Shown here one piece after another: positions 44,201 to 58,439 of a DNA stretch of 64,000 nucleotides. The stretch is from positions 1,922,001 through 1,986,000 of the forward strand of contig NC_089176.1 of assembly GCF_947507565.1 (NCBI RefSeq), in the 5' to 3' direction. Both the position numbers and the translations under genes were made by a program. The stretch comes from Oscarella lobularis. Lineage: Eukaryota > Porifera > Homoscleromorpha > Homosclerophorida > Oscarellidae. Each line of letters begins with the position of its first letter. Position 1 is the stretch's first letter. The notes below the pieces were generated by a model, which searched no databases, had not been told where the DNA came from, and saw only the letters and a list, made by a program, of their open reading frames with translations.

Positions 44201-47200
44201 GGATCGCATTCAGTGGCCAGTCAGTCGACTCAAGCAAATGAACCACGGCGCTCTGGAGAGTGCCGAGACGATGGTCATTTTCAGCAAGAATCAAGAGATG
44301 AACGAATTATTGGCACAGTAAGTTTAGAAGAGACGATCGATAGGAGGAGCCCCATTATGCGCAAGGGATTTTTCTCAGGCACGATCGGGCAGTGTATAGC
44401 GAGTGGGCGGAGAAAGTGGACGACGTTTCGAAGATCAATCTCAACCATCCTTTGCTCGTTCGAAGCGAGGAGACAAAATTGATAAGCGTCAATTTTGATC
44501 CACAGGCAAGTTTTAAATAGAGCGGGCCGGCATGCACTTCATAATAACAGGATCCTCTAACTTGATTTTTTTAGCTTGTGTCTGTGCTGAAAGAGGTGCG
44601 TTATCTCGAATCGCGAAGCACTGATGCAATACCGACGGAGGCAGCCGCCGTGCATTCGAGAAACGAGACCTATCGAAAGTATCTAGCCAATCTCGACTTG
44701 ACCGCGGCTTGGTACAACGAAGTGAGGCAGACGATTCTCGAAGTGGAATTCCCTCTGATTGCCGGTCAACTCGACGATATTGATAGTCAGCTGAAGCAGG
44801 CTCTGACAACCTTGACGTGGGCCAGCGAGGGTAAGCGAGATTTAAATCTTTACCTCATTGAAATGTATGGGCTTCTCAGGTGTTTGGACCTACATCGAAG
44901 AAACGCGCGACAAAGTTCACGATTTGGAGCAGCGCGTTTTGACCGCCAAGAACAACGTCGAAAAGATGGTCCAGCTGATGGCCAAGTGGGCCGAAGCGCC
45001 CCTCTTCGAGCGAAAGGACGGCAAAAAGGACACGAAACTCGCCTTGGACGATCGACAGGCGCGAACGCAGTCGCACTATTCCATGATCGCGACCGCCGGC
45101 GAAAAGATACACCAACTCGTCGCCGAAAATCGCGCGCTGTTTTGCGCCAACGAAACGTCGCAGATCTGGCGCAATTACATCGACTATTTGGATGAATTGA
45201 TACTCGACGGCTTCTACAATGCCATTCACAGTTCGTTGGCTTTTCTGCTCGAGAACACGGACGCGACGAAAGCGGGACTGGCGCCGCTCCTCGAGGCGAA
45301 ACTCGAACTTCACGTGCCCGAGCTCATTTTCTCGCCCTCGTTGGACGAGGGAACGACGGACGGCTTCTACGACGTCGTCGACGGTCTCGTGTCGGACATC
45401 TTTCGCGTGGCGTCGCTAGTCAATCGACTGTCGATGCGCGACGACGGCGACGGGAATTGCCACTATCAGGCCGAACTCGAGGAAGTGCTCGAACTGTCCG
45501 AAATGAGAGCGGAGATAATCGATCGATGTCAGGCGGTTATTGCGAAAGCTTTGGCCTATCGTCGCTCGTTCGATTCGTATTCGTATCTGTGGGTCGACGA
45601 TCGACAGGAATTCATGCGTCAGTTCTTGCTCTACAATCACGTTCTCACCGCCGAGGAGATGGAACAGTGCGGCGACGAGGGCGTGCCGGAGAGTCCGCCG
45701 ACGCTCGAGCACTTTAAGCGGCAGATCGACTCGTACGAAAAACTCTACGCGGACGTGAATAAAGTCGACGGGACGCGTTTGTTTGACGCCTGGTTCAAAG
45801 TCGATGCCCGACCGTTCAAGCAGGGCCTTTTGAATATCATCAAGATTTGGAGTCTGATGTTTAAGAACCACCTTGCTCAACACGTCACAAGCAGGTAAGA
45901 TCCTTATCCGTATAATTTAATTTGAATGCCCTTTTAAATTTTTAATTTTTTAATTATAGTCTCGACGACCTGGCTGCTTTCATCATGCGAGTTGATGCGG
46001 GATTGGCGAAAGAGGCCGAAGACGGCGACTACGACGGTCTCGTTGCCGTTATCGGGCATTTGATGGCCGTCAAAGATCGCACACCGAACACGGACAACAT
46101 GTTCGAACCGCTCAAGCAAACGATCGATCTTCTGAAGACGTACGAACAGGAGATGTCCGACGAGGTGCACACGCTCCTCGAAGAGCTGCCCGATCGATGG
46201 ACGAACCTGAAAAAAGTGGCGGCGACAGCGAAGCAGGTCGTCGCGCCACTCCAAGCGAACGAAGTGGCGATCATTCGAAAGAAGTGCTCGTCGTTCGACG
46301 TGAAGCAGCACGAGTTCCGAGAGCACTTTCGACGAACCGCGCCGCTTGCGTACAATTCGTCGAACGCGTACGCGCGTCTCGATCGGCTGCACGTCGAAGT
46401 CGCCGCGCTCGAACGCGAAATGGGCGCCCTACACGAATCGGCGTCGCTGTTCGAGGTAAACACGCCCGACTATCGGCAACTGAAAGCGTGCCGACGCGAA
46501 GTCGGTCAACTGAAGCAACTGTGGGACGTCGTCGAATTGGTTCACAGTTCGATCGAGGAGTGGAAGACGACGCTGTGGCGACAGGTCAACGTCGAAACGA
46601 TGGACATCGATTTGAAGAAATTCGTCAAGGACATTCGCGCTCTCGACAAGGAGATGCGCGCTTGGGACGCGTTCAGTGGCGTCGATTCGACCGTTAAGAA
46701 TATGGTGACGTCGTTGCGCGCCGTCGGCGAGCTGCAGAATCCGGCGATTCGCGAACGGCATTGGCTCCAGTTGATGCAGGCGACGAACGTCAAGTTCGCC
46801 ATGTCCGAAGAGACGACGCTCGCCGATTTGCTCCAGTTGAAGTTGCACAAGTTCGAAGACGAAGTTTCGGGTATCGTCGACAAGGCGACGAAAGAATTGA
46901 ACATGGAGAAAATCCTGAAGGAGTTGGACGTGACGTGGTCTCAAATGGAGTTCGAACACGAGCCCCATCCGCGTACGGGCATCACGTTGCTGAAATCGAG
47001 CGAAGAATTGATCGAGACGCTCGAGGACAATCAAGTTCAATTGCAGAACATGATGACGTCGAAATACATAGCGTTTTTCCTCGAAGAAGTTTCCGCGTGG
47101 CAGAAGCGACTGTCTACGACGGATTCGGTAATTGTGATCTGGTTCGAAGTCCAGCGCACGTGGTCTCACTTGGAGAGCATTTTCATCGGATCGGAAGACA

Positions 47201-50200
47201 TTCGTTCCCAATTACCCGAAGATTCGAAACTCTTTGACGGAATTGATGAGGATTTTAAAGCGCTAATGGCCGATGCTGAAAAAACGCCTAACGTCGTCGA
47301 AGTGACAAACAAGAAGGGTCTATACGAGACGTTGGAAAATATTCAGGGTCGATTGTCGGTCTGCGAGAAGGCACTCGCCGAATATCTGGAGACGAAACGT
47401 CTTGCCTTTCCGCGATTCTATTTCGTTTCGTCAGTCGATCTGCTTGACATTCTCTCAAAGGGAAATTTCCCTACTGAAGTCGCTCGCCATCTGGCGAAGC
47501 TTTTCGACAATATGGCTCGTCTGAAGTTCAAGGAGGATTCCGACGGCAAGCCGACGAAAACGGCGTTGGGAATGTACAGCAAGGAAGGAGAATACGTCGA
47601 CTTCAACGAGCCGTGCGAGTGCGTCGGACAAGTCGAATTGTGGCTGAATAAATTGATGGAAACTATGCAGGCGACTGTGCGGCACGAGCTCTGCGAATCG
47701 GTGGCCGCTTACGAGTTCAAGGCTCGCGATCAATGGCTCTTCGATTTTCCGGCTCAAATCGCTCTGACGACGACGCAGATTTGGTGGACGACCGAAGTGA
47801 ATATCGCCTTCAGTCGACTCGAAGAGGGCTACGAGAACGCTCTCAAGGACTATTTCAAGAAACAGGTCAATCAACTGACCGCCTTGATTAACATGTTGCT
47901 CGGCGATCTGACGAAAGGAAATAGGCAGAAAATCATGACGATTTGCACAATTGACGTCCACGCTCGCGATGTCGTCAATAAGATGATCACGCAGAAAGTG
48001 GAGAACGCGCAGGCGTTCGTCTGGCTCAGTCAACTGCGTCATCGTTACGACGAAACGGAGAAGCACTGTTTCGCCAATATCTGCGACGCTCAGTTCAAAT
48101 ACTCGTACGAGTATCTCGGCAATACAGCTCGTCTCGTCATCACGCCGCTCACTGATCGCTGCTACATCACTCTGACTCAATCTCTTCACTTGACGATGAG
48201 CGGCGCTCCGGCTGGACCGGCCGGAACGGGCAAGACGGAAACGACGAAGGACTTGGGTCGCGCTCTGGGTATCATGGTCTACGTGTTCAATTGTTCCGAG
48301 CAGATGGACTACAAATCGATCGGTAACATCTACAAGGGACTCTCGCAGACTGGCGCTTGGGGATGCTTCGACGAATTCAATCGGATCTCGGTCGAGGTCT
48401 TATCCGTCGTTTCGGTTCAAGTGAAAACGATTCAGGATGCGATTCGAGACAAGAAGAAACGATTCCTGTTCCAAGGAGAAGAAATTAAAATGATTCCAAC
48501 CGTAGGGCTATTCATCACGATGAATCCCGGCTATGCAGGTCGTACAGAATTGCCGGAAAATCTCAAAACTCTTTTTCGTCCGTGTGCGATGGTCGTTCCC
48601 GATTTCGAATTGATCTGCGAAATCATGTTGGTCGCCGAGGGCTTTCTCAACGCTCGTCTCCTGGCGAGAAAGTTCATCACTCTCTACACTCTATGTCGAG
48701 AGCTCTTATCGAAGCAAGATCACTACGACTGGGGTTTGCGAGCAATCAAGTCCGTGCTCGTCGTGGCTGGGTCTCTGAAGCGAGGCGACAAGGGAAGGCC
48801 CGAAGATCAAGTACTGATGCGAGCACTTCGCGACTTCAATTTACCCAAAATCGTCACCGACGACGTGCCCGTCTTCATGGGCCTGATCGGCGATCTCTTC
48901 CCGGCTCTCAACGTTCCTCGCAAGCGCGACATGGATTTCGAGGCTGTCGTGCGAAAATCGGCGCAAGACTTGAGTCTCCAACCCGAAGACAACTTCGTCT
49001 TGAAAGTCGTTCAACTGGAAGAACTCCTCGAAGTGCGTCACTCGGTCTTCGTCATCGGCGCCGCCGGCACGGGAAAAACGCAAGTCATCAAGACGCTCAA
49101 TAAAACGTACGCCAACCAGAAACGACGTCCGCACATGTGCGACATGAATCCGAAGGCGGTGACGGCGAACGAACTGTTCGGCTGCATCAATCCGGCGACG
49201 CGCGAATGGAAGGACGGTCTCTTCTCGACGACGATGCGCGACCTGTCTAACATTGCCAACGACAGTCCGAAGTGGATTGTGCTCGACGGGGACATCGATC
49301 CGATGTGGATTGAATCGCTTAACACGGTAATGGACGACAACAAAGTACTGACGTTGGCGAGCAACGAGAGAGTTCCGCTCAATCCGAGCATGAGACTCGT
49401 CTTCGAGATTGGTCACTTGAAATACGCTAATCTGTCTACCGTTTCGCGTGCCGGCATTCTCTTTATCAACTACGCCGACGTCGGCTGGAATCCGTAAGTC
49501 CGTCTCGCAGATGTTTGTTTAGATCCAAATATTTCTCTTAGGTTTGTCGCGAGTTGGATAGACAAAAGGGAATTTCAGTCGGAAAAAGCCAATTTGACGA
49601 TTCTCATTGACAAATACGTGCCCACTTGTTTGGACGTTCTGAGGACGCGCTTCAAGAAAATCACGCCCATTACCGACTTCAGCATGGTCCAGACGCTCTG
49701 CTATCTTCTCGAATGTCTGCTGACTCCAAAGAACACTCCACAAGACTGTCCGAAAGAGTGGTACGAGCTCTACTTCGTCTACGCTGCAATATGGGCGTTT
49801 GGCGGAGCGATGTTCCAAGATCAGGTAAAACGTCCCTTTGGTAATAAGTGAAGTGAAAAGAGACTATTTATTCGTAGTTGGTCGATTACCGCGTCGAATT
49901 CAGTAAATGGTGGGTTACCGAGTTCAAAACGGTCAAATTCCCGTCACAAGGCACCGTTTTTGATTACTACTTGGACGACGCGACAAAAAAATTTCTGCCG
50001 TGGATGGACAAAGTTCCGAAGTTCGAATTCGATGCCGAGATTCCTCTCCAGGTAAGCGACCGACACTAGATGGAGTCCCCCAGCTTTGAAGCTAACTAAA
50101 ACTTCTCCTTATATTAGTCTGTATTGGTTCACACGGCCGAGACGATTCGCCTTCGTCAGTTCATGGATCTCCTTATGGCGAACAGTCGCCCCGTCATGCT

Positions 50201-53200
50201 CGTCGGCAGCGCTGGCAGCGGCAAGACGGTAATGATCGGCGACAAGTTGAACAGTCTCGTCGGCGATGACTATCTCATCGCGACAATTCCCTTCAACAAC
50301 TACACGACGTCGGCGATGCTGCAGAACGTCATGGAAAAGCCGCTCGAAAAGAAGGCCGGACGAAACTACGGTCCGCCGGGCACGAAAAAATTGATCTATT
50401 TCATCGACGACATGAACATGCCGGCCGTAGATACGTACGGCACGGTGGAACCGCACACGCTCGTTCGTCAGCACTTGGACTATCGGCATTGGTACGATCG
50501 TCAGAAGTTGACTTTGAAGGAGGTACACAACGTGCAGTACGTCGCCTGTATGAATCCGACGGCGGGAAGTTTCACCATCAATCCGCGTCTCCAGCGTCAT
50601 TTCAGCGTGTTCGCCGTCAGTTTTCCCGGCAAAGACGCTCTGCGAACGATTTACACGAGCATCATGGCCGGTCATTTGAAATTGGCTGCCGTTTCGAAGC
50701 CCGTAGCTAAGTTGGGCGACAAGCTCGTCGAAGCCGCTCTGGAACTGCACTCGAAAGTGGCGAGCACGTTCTTGCCGACGGCGATCAAATTTCACTATCT
50801 TTTCAATCTTCGCGATCTGTCGAACATTTTCCAAGGACTTCTGTTCGCGACGAACGAGTGTCTGAAGCAGCCAACAGATCTCGTTCGACTGTGGCTTCAC
50901 GAGGCGAGTCGCGTCTATCGCGACAAATTGATCGACGACAAGGATATGGAAGCCTACGACAAAATTCAACTCGACATAGCAAAGAAATCGTTTGAGGTCC
51001 ACTACGGAAAGGTCTCGACAGAGACCGGCTGTTGGTATCTTTGTTTGTTTGTTTAGGATTTGGACGAGGAATCGTTGAAGGGAGATCCGATGATATACTG
51101 CCATTTCGCTGCCGGCATTGGCGAACCGCGATATCTTCCCGTTTCCGGGTGGGATTCGCTGAAAAAGATTCTCGAAGAGGCGCTCGACAGCTACAACGAA
51201 GTGAACGCAGCGATGAATTTGGTCCTATTTGAAGACGCCATAATTCACGTGTAAAGCCGGAAAGCCAGGGGGGGCGTCTTTTCGTACGTCATAGCTTCTT
51301 TTTGTGTCCAGGTGCCGCATCAATCGCATATTGGAGTCGCCTCGTGGCAACGCTCTGCTCGTCGGCGTTGGCGGTTCGGGAAAGCAGAGCTTGACAAGAC
51401 TCGCCGCATTCGTGAGCAACTTGGAGATCTTTCAAATTACTCTACGCAAGGGCTACAGTACAGCCGATCTGAAGGTAGGAAATGCGGGAGGCGAGGGTAA
51501 AGGGTTTGCTGCTATAAGATGACCTGTTCCGGTTCCCGTTCTACCGGTGTTTACTTTAGGTCGACTTGGCTCAGCTTTACGTAAAGGCCGGCGTCAAAAA
51601 CGTCGGCACCGTTTTCATGCTGACCGACGCTCAGGTTCCCGACGAAAAGTTTCTTGTTTTGATCAACGACTTGCTCGCATCGGGCGAAATTCCTGACCTG
51701 TTCGTCGACGACGAGTTGGAGGGCGTGATCAGCGGCGTGAGAAACGAAGTCAAAGGAAACGGCATAGAGGATACGAGGGAAAACTGCTGGCGATTTTTTA
51801 TTGACCGAGTCCGACGTCAATTGAAGGTGGGTTGCTTGTGAACGATGCGTAAAATTTTTGAAATCGTTTTTCTCGTAGGTCGTGCTGTGCTTTTCGCCGG
51901 TCGGTTCAACGCTTCGCGTGCGAGGTCGCAAGTTTCCCGCCGTTGTCAACTGTACGTGTATTGATTGGTTTCACGAATGGCCCGAAGCGGCCATGCAGTC
52001 GGTCGCCTATCGCTTTCTTAGTGAGGACGAGCTTGTGCCGGTAAGGAAACGATCGTTTTAAATCTCTACGCCAAATGACTGTTACGCTGTAGGAAAATCT
52101 TTGCAAATCTATCAGCGATTTCATGGCACATGCTCACATCAGCGTAAACGAGATAAGCCGCAAGTACTTGGCCAACGAGCGACGACACAACTACACGACT
52201 CCAAAGAGTTTTCTCGAACAGGTACGGAATGGAAAGAATGTCGTCAAAATCTCGCAATCGTGAGAAAATTTCTCATAGATCAAATTATACCAGACGCTGT
52301 TGAAAAAGAAAGGAACCGAACTGCAGCATAAGATGGAACGTCTCGAAAACGGACTGACGAAATTGCAGAACACCGCCGCTCAGGTGGACGACCTCAAGGC
52401 CAAGTTGGCCGCGCAAGAAGTCGAACTCAAGCAGAAGAACGAGGACGCCGACAAGCTGATCAAGATCGTCGGCGACGAGACGGAGAAAGTGGGCAAAGAG
52501 AAAGAAATCGCCGACGCCGAGGAGCTGAAGGTGGCGAAAATCAACAAGGACGTCATGGAAAAGCAAAAGTCGTGCGAAGAGGACTTGGCCAAAGCGGAGC
52601 CGGCTCTAAAAGCGGCCGTCGAAGCGTTGAACACGCTGAACAAGACGAATTTGACCGAATTGAAGTCGTTCGGTCAGCCTCCGCCTGCCGTTTCGAACGT
52701 AACGGCCGCCGTGATGGTGCTTCTCGCTCAAGCGAATAAGATACCGAAAGATCGAAGTTGGAAAGCGGCGAAAGTGATGATGGGCAAAGTCGATTCGTTC
52801 TTGGACTCGCTCGTCAATTTCGACAAGGAAAACATTCACGAATCAAATCTCAAAGCTATTCATCCGTATCTCGATAATCCGAATTTCAATGCCGACTTCA
52901 TTCGAGCCAAGTCGTTCGCCGCCGCGGGTTTGTGCGCTTGGGTGTGCAACATCGTCATGTTCTATCACGTCTACTGTGACGTCGAACCGAAACGACGCGC
53001 TCTCGCCGCCGCCAACGCCGAACTGAAAGCCGCCCAAGACAAATTGGCTACAATCAAGGCGAAGATCAAGCAGTTGGACGAGAACTTAGGGGAACTGACG
53101 GCACAGTTCGAAAAAGCGACGACTGAGAAGTTGAAGTGTCAACGAGAAGCCGAATCGACGGCGCTGACCATCTCGCTGGCGAATCGTCTCGTCAACGGGC

Positions 53201-56200
53201 TCGCTTCCGAAAACGTTCGCTGGGCGGACTCGGTGAAAGGGTTCAAGAAAGCGGAAGAGACGATCCCAGGCGACGTTCTTCTCATTACGGCGTTTGTCTC
53301 CTACGTCGGATGCTTTGGTCGACGATATCGGCAGGAGCTGCTCGAAACCAAGTGGCTCGCCTACTTGAAAGCGCAAGCGAACCCAATTCCCATAACAGAA
53401 GATCTCGATCCCCTGTCCCTTCTCACGGACGACGCGACAATTGCCGGTTGGCAGAACGAGGGATTGCCGAGCGATCGCATGTCGACGGAGAATGCGACGA
53501 TCTTGACGAATTGCGAGCGATGGCCATTGATGATCGATCCGCAGCTTCAGGGCATCAAGTGGATCAAGAATCGCGAGGGAAGCGAGTTGCGCATTGTCCG
53601 GCTCGGACAACGAGGCTACTTGGATACAATCGAACGCGCCGTGTCGAACGGGGAGTGCGTGCTGATTGAAAACATCGGCGAGTCCGTCGATCCCGTGCTC
53701 GATCCTCTTCTCGGTCGCAATACGATCAAGAAAGGCCGATACATTAAAATTGGCGATAAGGAAGTCGAATACAGTAAGAATTTTCGACTCATTCTTCACA
53801 CGAAACTCGCCAATCCGCACTACAAACCCGAAATGCAAGCTCAGACGACGCTGATCAATTTCACCGTCACCGTCGACGGGCTGGAGGATCAACTTCTCGC
53901 CGACGTCGTCGCCTGGGAGCGTCCCGACTTGGAGGAGACAAAGGCGAAGTTAACTCGTCAACAGAACGAGTTCAAGATCACGCTGAAAGAACTCGAGGAC
54001 TCGCTGTTGGCTCGATTGTCGGCAGCGGGCGGAAATTTCCTCGGCGATACGGCGCTGGTTGAGAATCTCGAAACGACAAAGAAAACGGCAGCTGAAATCG
54101 AGGCTCAAGTAGCCGAAGCTAAAATCACCGAAGAAAAGATCAACACGGCAAGAGAGCACTATCGTCCGGCGTCGGCACGTGCCGCCTTACTCTATTTCAT
54201 CCTCAATGATTTGAACAAGATTAATCCGATCTATCAGTTCTCGCTCAAAGCCTTCAACGTCGTTTTTATGAAAGCTGTCGAACGAGCAGAGTCGTCGGAC
54301 GACGTGAAGCAACGTGTCGAAACGCTAATCGACTGCATTACCTACTCGGTATTCGTCTACACGGCTCGCGGTCTCTTCGAGCGGGATAAACTCATTTTCA
54401 CCGCTCAAGTCGCTTTTCAAGTGCTCATGAAGAAGAAGGACATCAATCCGGTTGAACTGGACTTTCTTCTTCGATTCCCCGCCCACCCGAACGTCGTATC
54501 TCCTGTGGATTTCATGAGTAATCAATCGTGGGGCGGAATCAAAGCGTTGGCCGCAATGGACGAATTCCGCAACTTGGATCGCGACATCGAAGGCTCGGCG
54601 AAACGCTGGAAGAAGTTCGTGGAGAGCGAGTGTCCAGAAACGGAGAAATTTCCTCAAGAATGGAAGAACAAATCGTCTCTGCAGAAGTTGTGCATGATGA
54701 GAGCACTGCGACCCGATCGTATGGTCTATGCAGTCAGGTACCTATTATTCGCAAAAGTCTTTGCTTTGCTTACGCTACAGTTTTGGGGTCTTTTCATTTT
54801 CAGGAATTTTGTGGAGGAGAAACTCGGTACGAAGTACGTCGAAAGCAGACCTATTGAATTCGCCAAATCGTACGAAGAGAGCGGTCCGGAAACGCCCATG
54901 TTCTTCGTTCTTTCGCCCGGTGTCGATCCGCTCAAGGACGTCGAAGCGCTCGGGCAGAAACTCGGAATCACGATCGACAGGGGAAATTTTCACAACATAT
55001 CGTTGGGTCAAGGCCAGGAGGTCGTCGCCGAAAACGCGCTGGACATGGCGGCGAAAGAGGGCCACTGGGTTGTGTTGCAAAACATTCATCTGGTCGCTCG
55101 TTGGCTGGCAACGTTGGAGAAGAAGCTCGAGGCGTACAGCGAGGGAAGTCACAGCGCCTACCGCGTCTACATTAGCGCCGAGCCGGCAGCCACGCGCGAC
55201 TCGCACATAATTCCTCAGGGCATTCTGGAATCGTCGATTAAAATTACGAACGAACCTCCGACCGGAATGAAGGCGAACCTCCATAAAGCGTTGGATTGCT
55301 TTAATCAGGTGACGCGACACGCGTGTTTACTTTTCGTACATATACATATACTTACCTGATTTTTTTCTTGTTTCTAGGACACTTTGGAACGATGTGCTCG
55401 CGAAAATGAGTTCAAGGGCATTTTGAATTCACTTTGCTATTTCCACGCTGTCGTCTCGGAACGACGAAAGTTCGGTCCGCAGGGCTGGAATCGCGAATAT
55501 CCGTTCAACGTCGGCGATCTGACGATCAGCGTCGACGTGCTCTACAACTACTTGGAGGCCAATCCCAAAGTACCGTGGCAAGATCTGCGCTATCTGTTCG
55601 GCGAGATCATGTACGGCGGTCATATCACCGACGATTGGGATAGGCGACTCTGCCGAACGTATCTCGAAGTATTTGTGCTTCCGCAAATGGTCAGTGTGTC
55701 GGAGACGAAAACCGAAATTTTTACTGTTTTCTCTTTTATCTTGTACAAATAGCTCGAAGGAGACGTCAACTTGGCTCCCGGTTACCCGTTGCCTCCGAAT
55801 TCGGACTACAACGCCTATCACGACTACGTTGACGAAGTGCTTCCACCCGAGAGTCCCTATCTCTACGGATTGCATCCAAATGCGGAGATTGGATTTCTGA
55901 CGACGACGTCGGAAAATCTATTTCGAACAGTGCTGGAAATGCAGCCAAGGGACTCGTCTGGTGAAGGGAGTGGCGGAATAACGAGAGAAGAAAAGGTACT
56001 ATAGCCGCGTGGTGGAGTAAAATTTATTCTACGCCTACTAGGTAAAAAACATACTTGATGACATTCTGGATAAGTTGCCCGAGGAGTTCAACGTTTCGGA
56101 ACTGATGGCTCGAGCCGAGGAGAAGACGCCTTACGTCGTCGTCGCTTTTCAGGAGTGCGAGCGCATGAACATCCTGACCAGCGAAATGAAACGCTCGCTG

Positions 56201-56908
56201 AAAGAGCTAGACCTCGGTCTAAAGGTAGAAACAAGTCTTTTTTCGTTCAAGTCGTTATTTATTTATTTATTTATTTATTTATTTGACTAGGGCGAATTGA
56301 CTATCACCGCTGACATGGAGGATCTACAGAGTTCGCTCTTTCTTGACGTCGTGCCGGCGTCGTGGGCCAAGAGAGCGTATCCGTCTCTCAATGGTCTCAC
56401 CGCCTGGTACGTCGATCTCCTGCTCCGCATCAAGGAGCTCGAAAGTTGGGTTGCCGACTTTCAAATGCCCGCCGTCATTTGGCTGGCCGGCTTTTTCAAT
56501 CCGCAATCGTTTCTCACGGCGATCATGCAGTCGATGGCGCGCAAGAACGAATGGCCTTTGGACAAGATGTGCCTCCAATGCGACGTGTCGAAAAAGTGGC
56601 GCGAGGACTTTACGAGTCCGCCGCGAGAGGGTGCCTACGTTCACGGTCTGTTCATGGAAGGCGCGAGGTGGGACACGCAGACGGGCATGATACAGGACGC
56701 GCGTTTGAAGGAGCTCAGTCCACCCGTTCCGGTCATTTTCATTCGAGCTATTCCGGTGGACAAGCAAGAGACGAAGAACGTTTACGAGTGTCCGGTGTAC
56801 AAGACGAGGCAACGCGGTCCGACCTTCGTTTGGACGTTCAATTTGAAAACGAAAGAGAAGCCATCGAAATGGATTATTGCTGGCGTCGCTCTCCTTCTAA
56901 GCGTTTAG
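41211..56908 (+). CDS. Axonemal outer-arm beta dynein heavy chain (DNAH9/11/17 type)
   Basis: Twenty-six exons (41211-41582, 41765-41940, 42017-42309, 42368-42579, 42631-42870, 42934-43101, 43798-43914, 43968-44317, 44379-44505, 44575-44830, 44880-45894, 45960-49493, 49542-49824, 49878-50051, 50118-50996, 51057-51250, 51312-51474, 51560-51826, 51879-52040, 52093-52221, 52279-54737, 54804-55308, 55378-55689, 55753-55995, 56042-56224, 56291-56908) sum to 4,476 codons plus stop, close to the 4.46-4.5 kb-residue length of this family. N-terminal tail and linker precede the motor. P-loops are GPAGTGKT (AAA1, 48214), GAAGTGKT (AAA2, 49057), GSAGSGKT (AAA3, 50205) and GVGGSGKQ (AAA4, 51364). The stalk coiled coil with microtubule-binding tip is in exon 21 (about 52300-53150); AAA5-6 follow. 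The end [13 protein letters not shown] is typical. It drives ciliary or flagellar beating. Introns 3 and 9 use GC donors. Confidence 0.96.
43102..43797 (+). other. Long dynein intron 6 with low-complexity sequence
   Basis: At about 700 nt it is by far the longest intron of this gene. It carries a 25-G run at 43321-43345 and several diverged copies of a motif around TCTCAGTAGATAT/TCTGAGAC, suggesting a small repeat-derived insertion. Confidence 0.6.
43321..43345 (+). repeat. Poly(G) tract, 25 nt
   Basis: An uninterrupted G run inside a dynein intron; it could form a quadruplex on the coding strand RNA. Confidence 0.95.
56251..56284 (+). repeat. (ATTT)n run in the last dynein intron
   Basis: About eight TTTA units just before the acceptor of the last exon. 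Confidence 0.9.
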
Positions 56909-57038
56909 AAAATTGTAAGCTTTTGGGGTCCTTTTGGGTTACGGTCTTTTCTTTATATTTTGCTGATTTCTTATTTTTATCAGCTAACTCGTTCGTTGCT
57001 TTTGTGATGTGATAATTTTTTAGTTGCGCGCTTTACAT

Positions 57039-57308
57039 TTACACGCGAAGTCCCGGTTCCCGACTTTCACGCCAAGCTTTGCCAGATTCGGCCTCAATCT
57101 TGTCGAATCTACCGCTGTTTGACTGCACGGCCGTTGGCACTGTAAAACGAACACGGTCAACACCTTCCAGATAAAGTCTCTTTTCAGCGCAGTGATTTCC
57201 CGACGAGAGAAATGTCGTTCCTGTCGCTATGTCGACTGCAGTAGCCGTTAGAAACGACGAGGAGGTCGCTGGGGGAGGAAAACGTAGCTCCGCCTTTGCC
57301 TGAAGCTT
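57039..57308 (-). CDS. Probable last exon of an unidentified minus-strand gene
   Basis: On the minus strand an exon follows a good acceptor (TTCTTCTTCACAG) and stays open for 89 codons to TAA. It begins KLQAKAELRF, contains EKRLYLEGVDRVRFTVP and IEAESGKAWRES, and ends REPGLRV. The composition looks like coding sequence, and the gene would converge on the dynein 3' end. I do not recognise the family. A possible upstream exon lies at about 57360-57420 (minus), and a further minus-strand open frame at 57965-58204 (SFSDESFSGEDTFP region) may belong to it, but the joints were not resolved. Confidence 0.45.
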   Translation of the reverse strand, partial: KLQAKAELRFPPPATSSSFLTATAVDIATGTTFLSSGNHCAEKRLYLEGVDRVRFTVPTAVQSNSGRFDKIEAESGKAWRESREPGLRV

Positions 57309-57964
57309 CTGTGAAGAAGAAAACGGAAAAAGAATGCCACTATAAACGGGAACTGCCTGAGGTCGAAGCTGACCGTCTATGGCTGATTCGGATGACGACG
57401 TCAGAATATATTCACGAAGTAAATAGCATATATCCGTTTGTGGTCTATATGTATGGGAGCCTATTGAGAATAATTTGAGTTTCGTTCAAGCGTCCACTGA
57501 AAACAAATCTGTTACTGTAGGTATGTTGTAAGTAAGAAAGGATTTTGCTTATATACCTATGTACTCAACCTGCGGCACGTGATTGGTTACAGATTGGCGT
57601 GTCGACACGTAAGATTCGATAAAATGATAAAGATAAAGTTTTTAGTTTAGGTAATCTCTAGCTTTTGGGGTCACGATTTCTATGAAGTTGTGTTCGCTTT
57701 TCGCGGCGTTATCTTTGCCATGGAAGCCGTCTCAAGACAGCAGAGATTTTCTGTAGGACACACTCAACTCGTAAGCGAATTGAGAACAGAACGATATCTA
57801 CTGCAATTGATTTTCTATAGGTTGTGTGGGATCAGAATTCTAAGTGAAAAATGCCCGTTTATGTCAATTAGGTAAGAGCGTTATTGGGAAGGCTGTCCTT
57901 CCAACTCTCTGTTCTGATAGCATTAACACGTGATAAGCTCGCCCGGGACTTTCGGCTCATCCAT

Positions 57965-58204
57965 TCATTCGGACGTTCGTACAATTGCAAGCGTGCTCGT
58001 TCGCACACGGCTGTCAAATTGCCGTTTCAATGTCTTCGAGCCAATGGCGCATCGATTCGGAACGCAAGGGAAGGTGTCTTCGCCCGAGAAAGACTCGTCG
58101 GAGAACGAATTCGCGATCGATCGGGTGGATGCATGACGCGTCGCGTCAAGCTCGTCACTCGACGAAAAAGCACGAGAAGAACGATTTCCCGCAGAGAAAA
58201 GCAC
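57965..58204 (-). CDS. Possible Ser-rich exon of the same minus-strand gene
   Basis: An open minus-strand frame with Ser/Asp-rich sequence (SSSDELDATRHASTRS, SFSDESFSGED), typical of a disordered protein segment. Splice links to 57039-57308 were not established, and the opposite strand is also open, so coding status is uncertain. Confidence 0.25.
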   Translation of the reverse strand: MLFSAGNRSSRAFSSSDELDATRHASTRSIANSFSDESFSGEDTFPCVPNRCAIGSKTLKRQFDSRVRTSTLAIVRTSE

Positions 58205-58439
58205 GCATCTCGTCCACCGTTGCTGAGTTGCTGGAGGCAGTGGGGCCTCTTTTCACTCAAAGCTGCATAACTAACGAACTAATTCCTTGGTTTCAACGCC
58301 ACCAGTTCTCTTTCTTTTTTCAAGGTAATTGGTAGAGATCCCCGCGTCAAATGTTTTGTCGTGTAGTCGTTCCCCCCAATCCGACGAGGCAGACGCAGCC
58401 ATCCCTCTGGGCCGAGAGCGAAAAGAGGCCGCACCTCTG

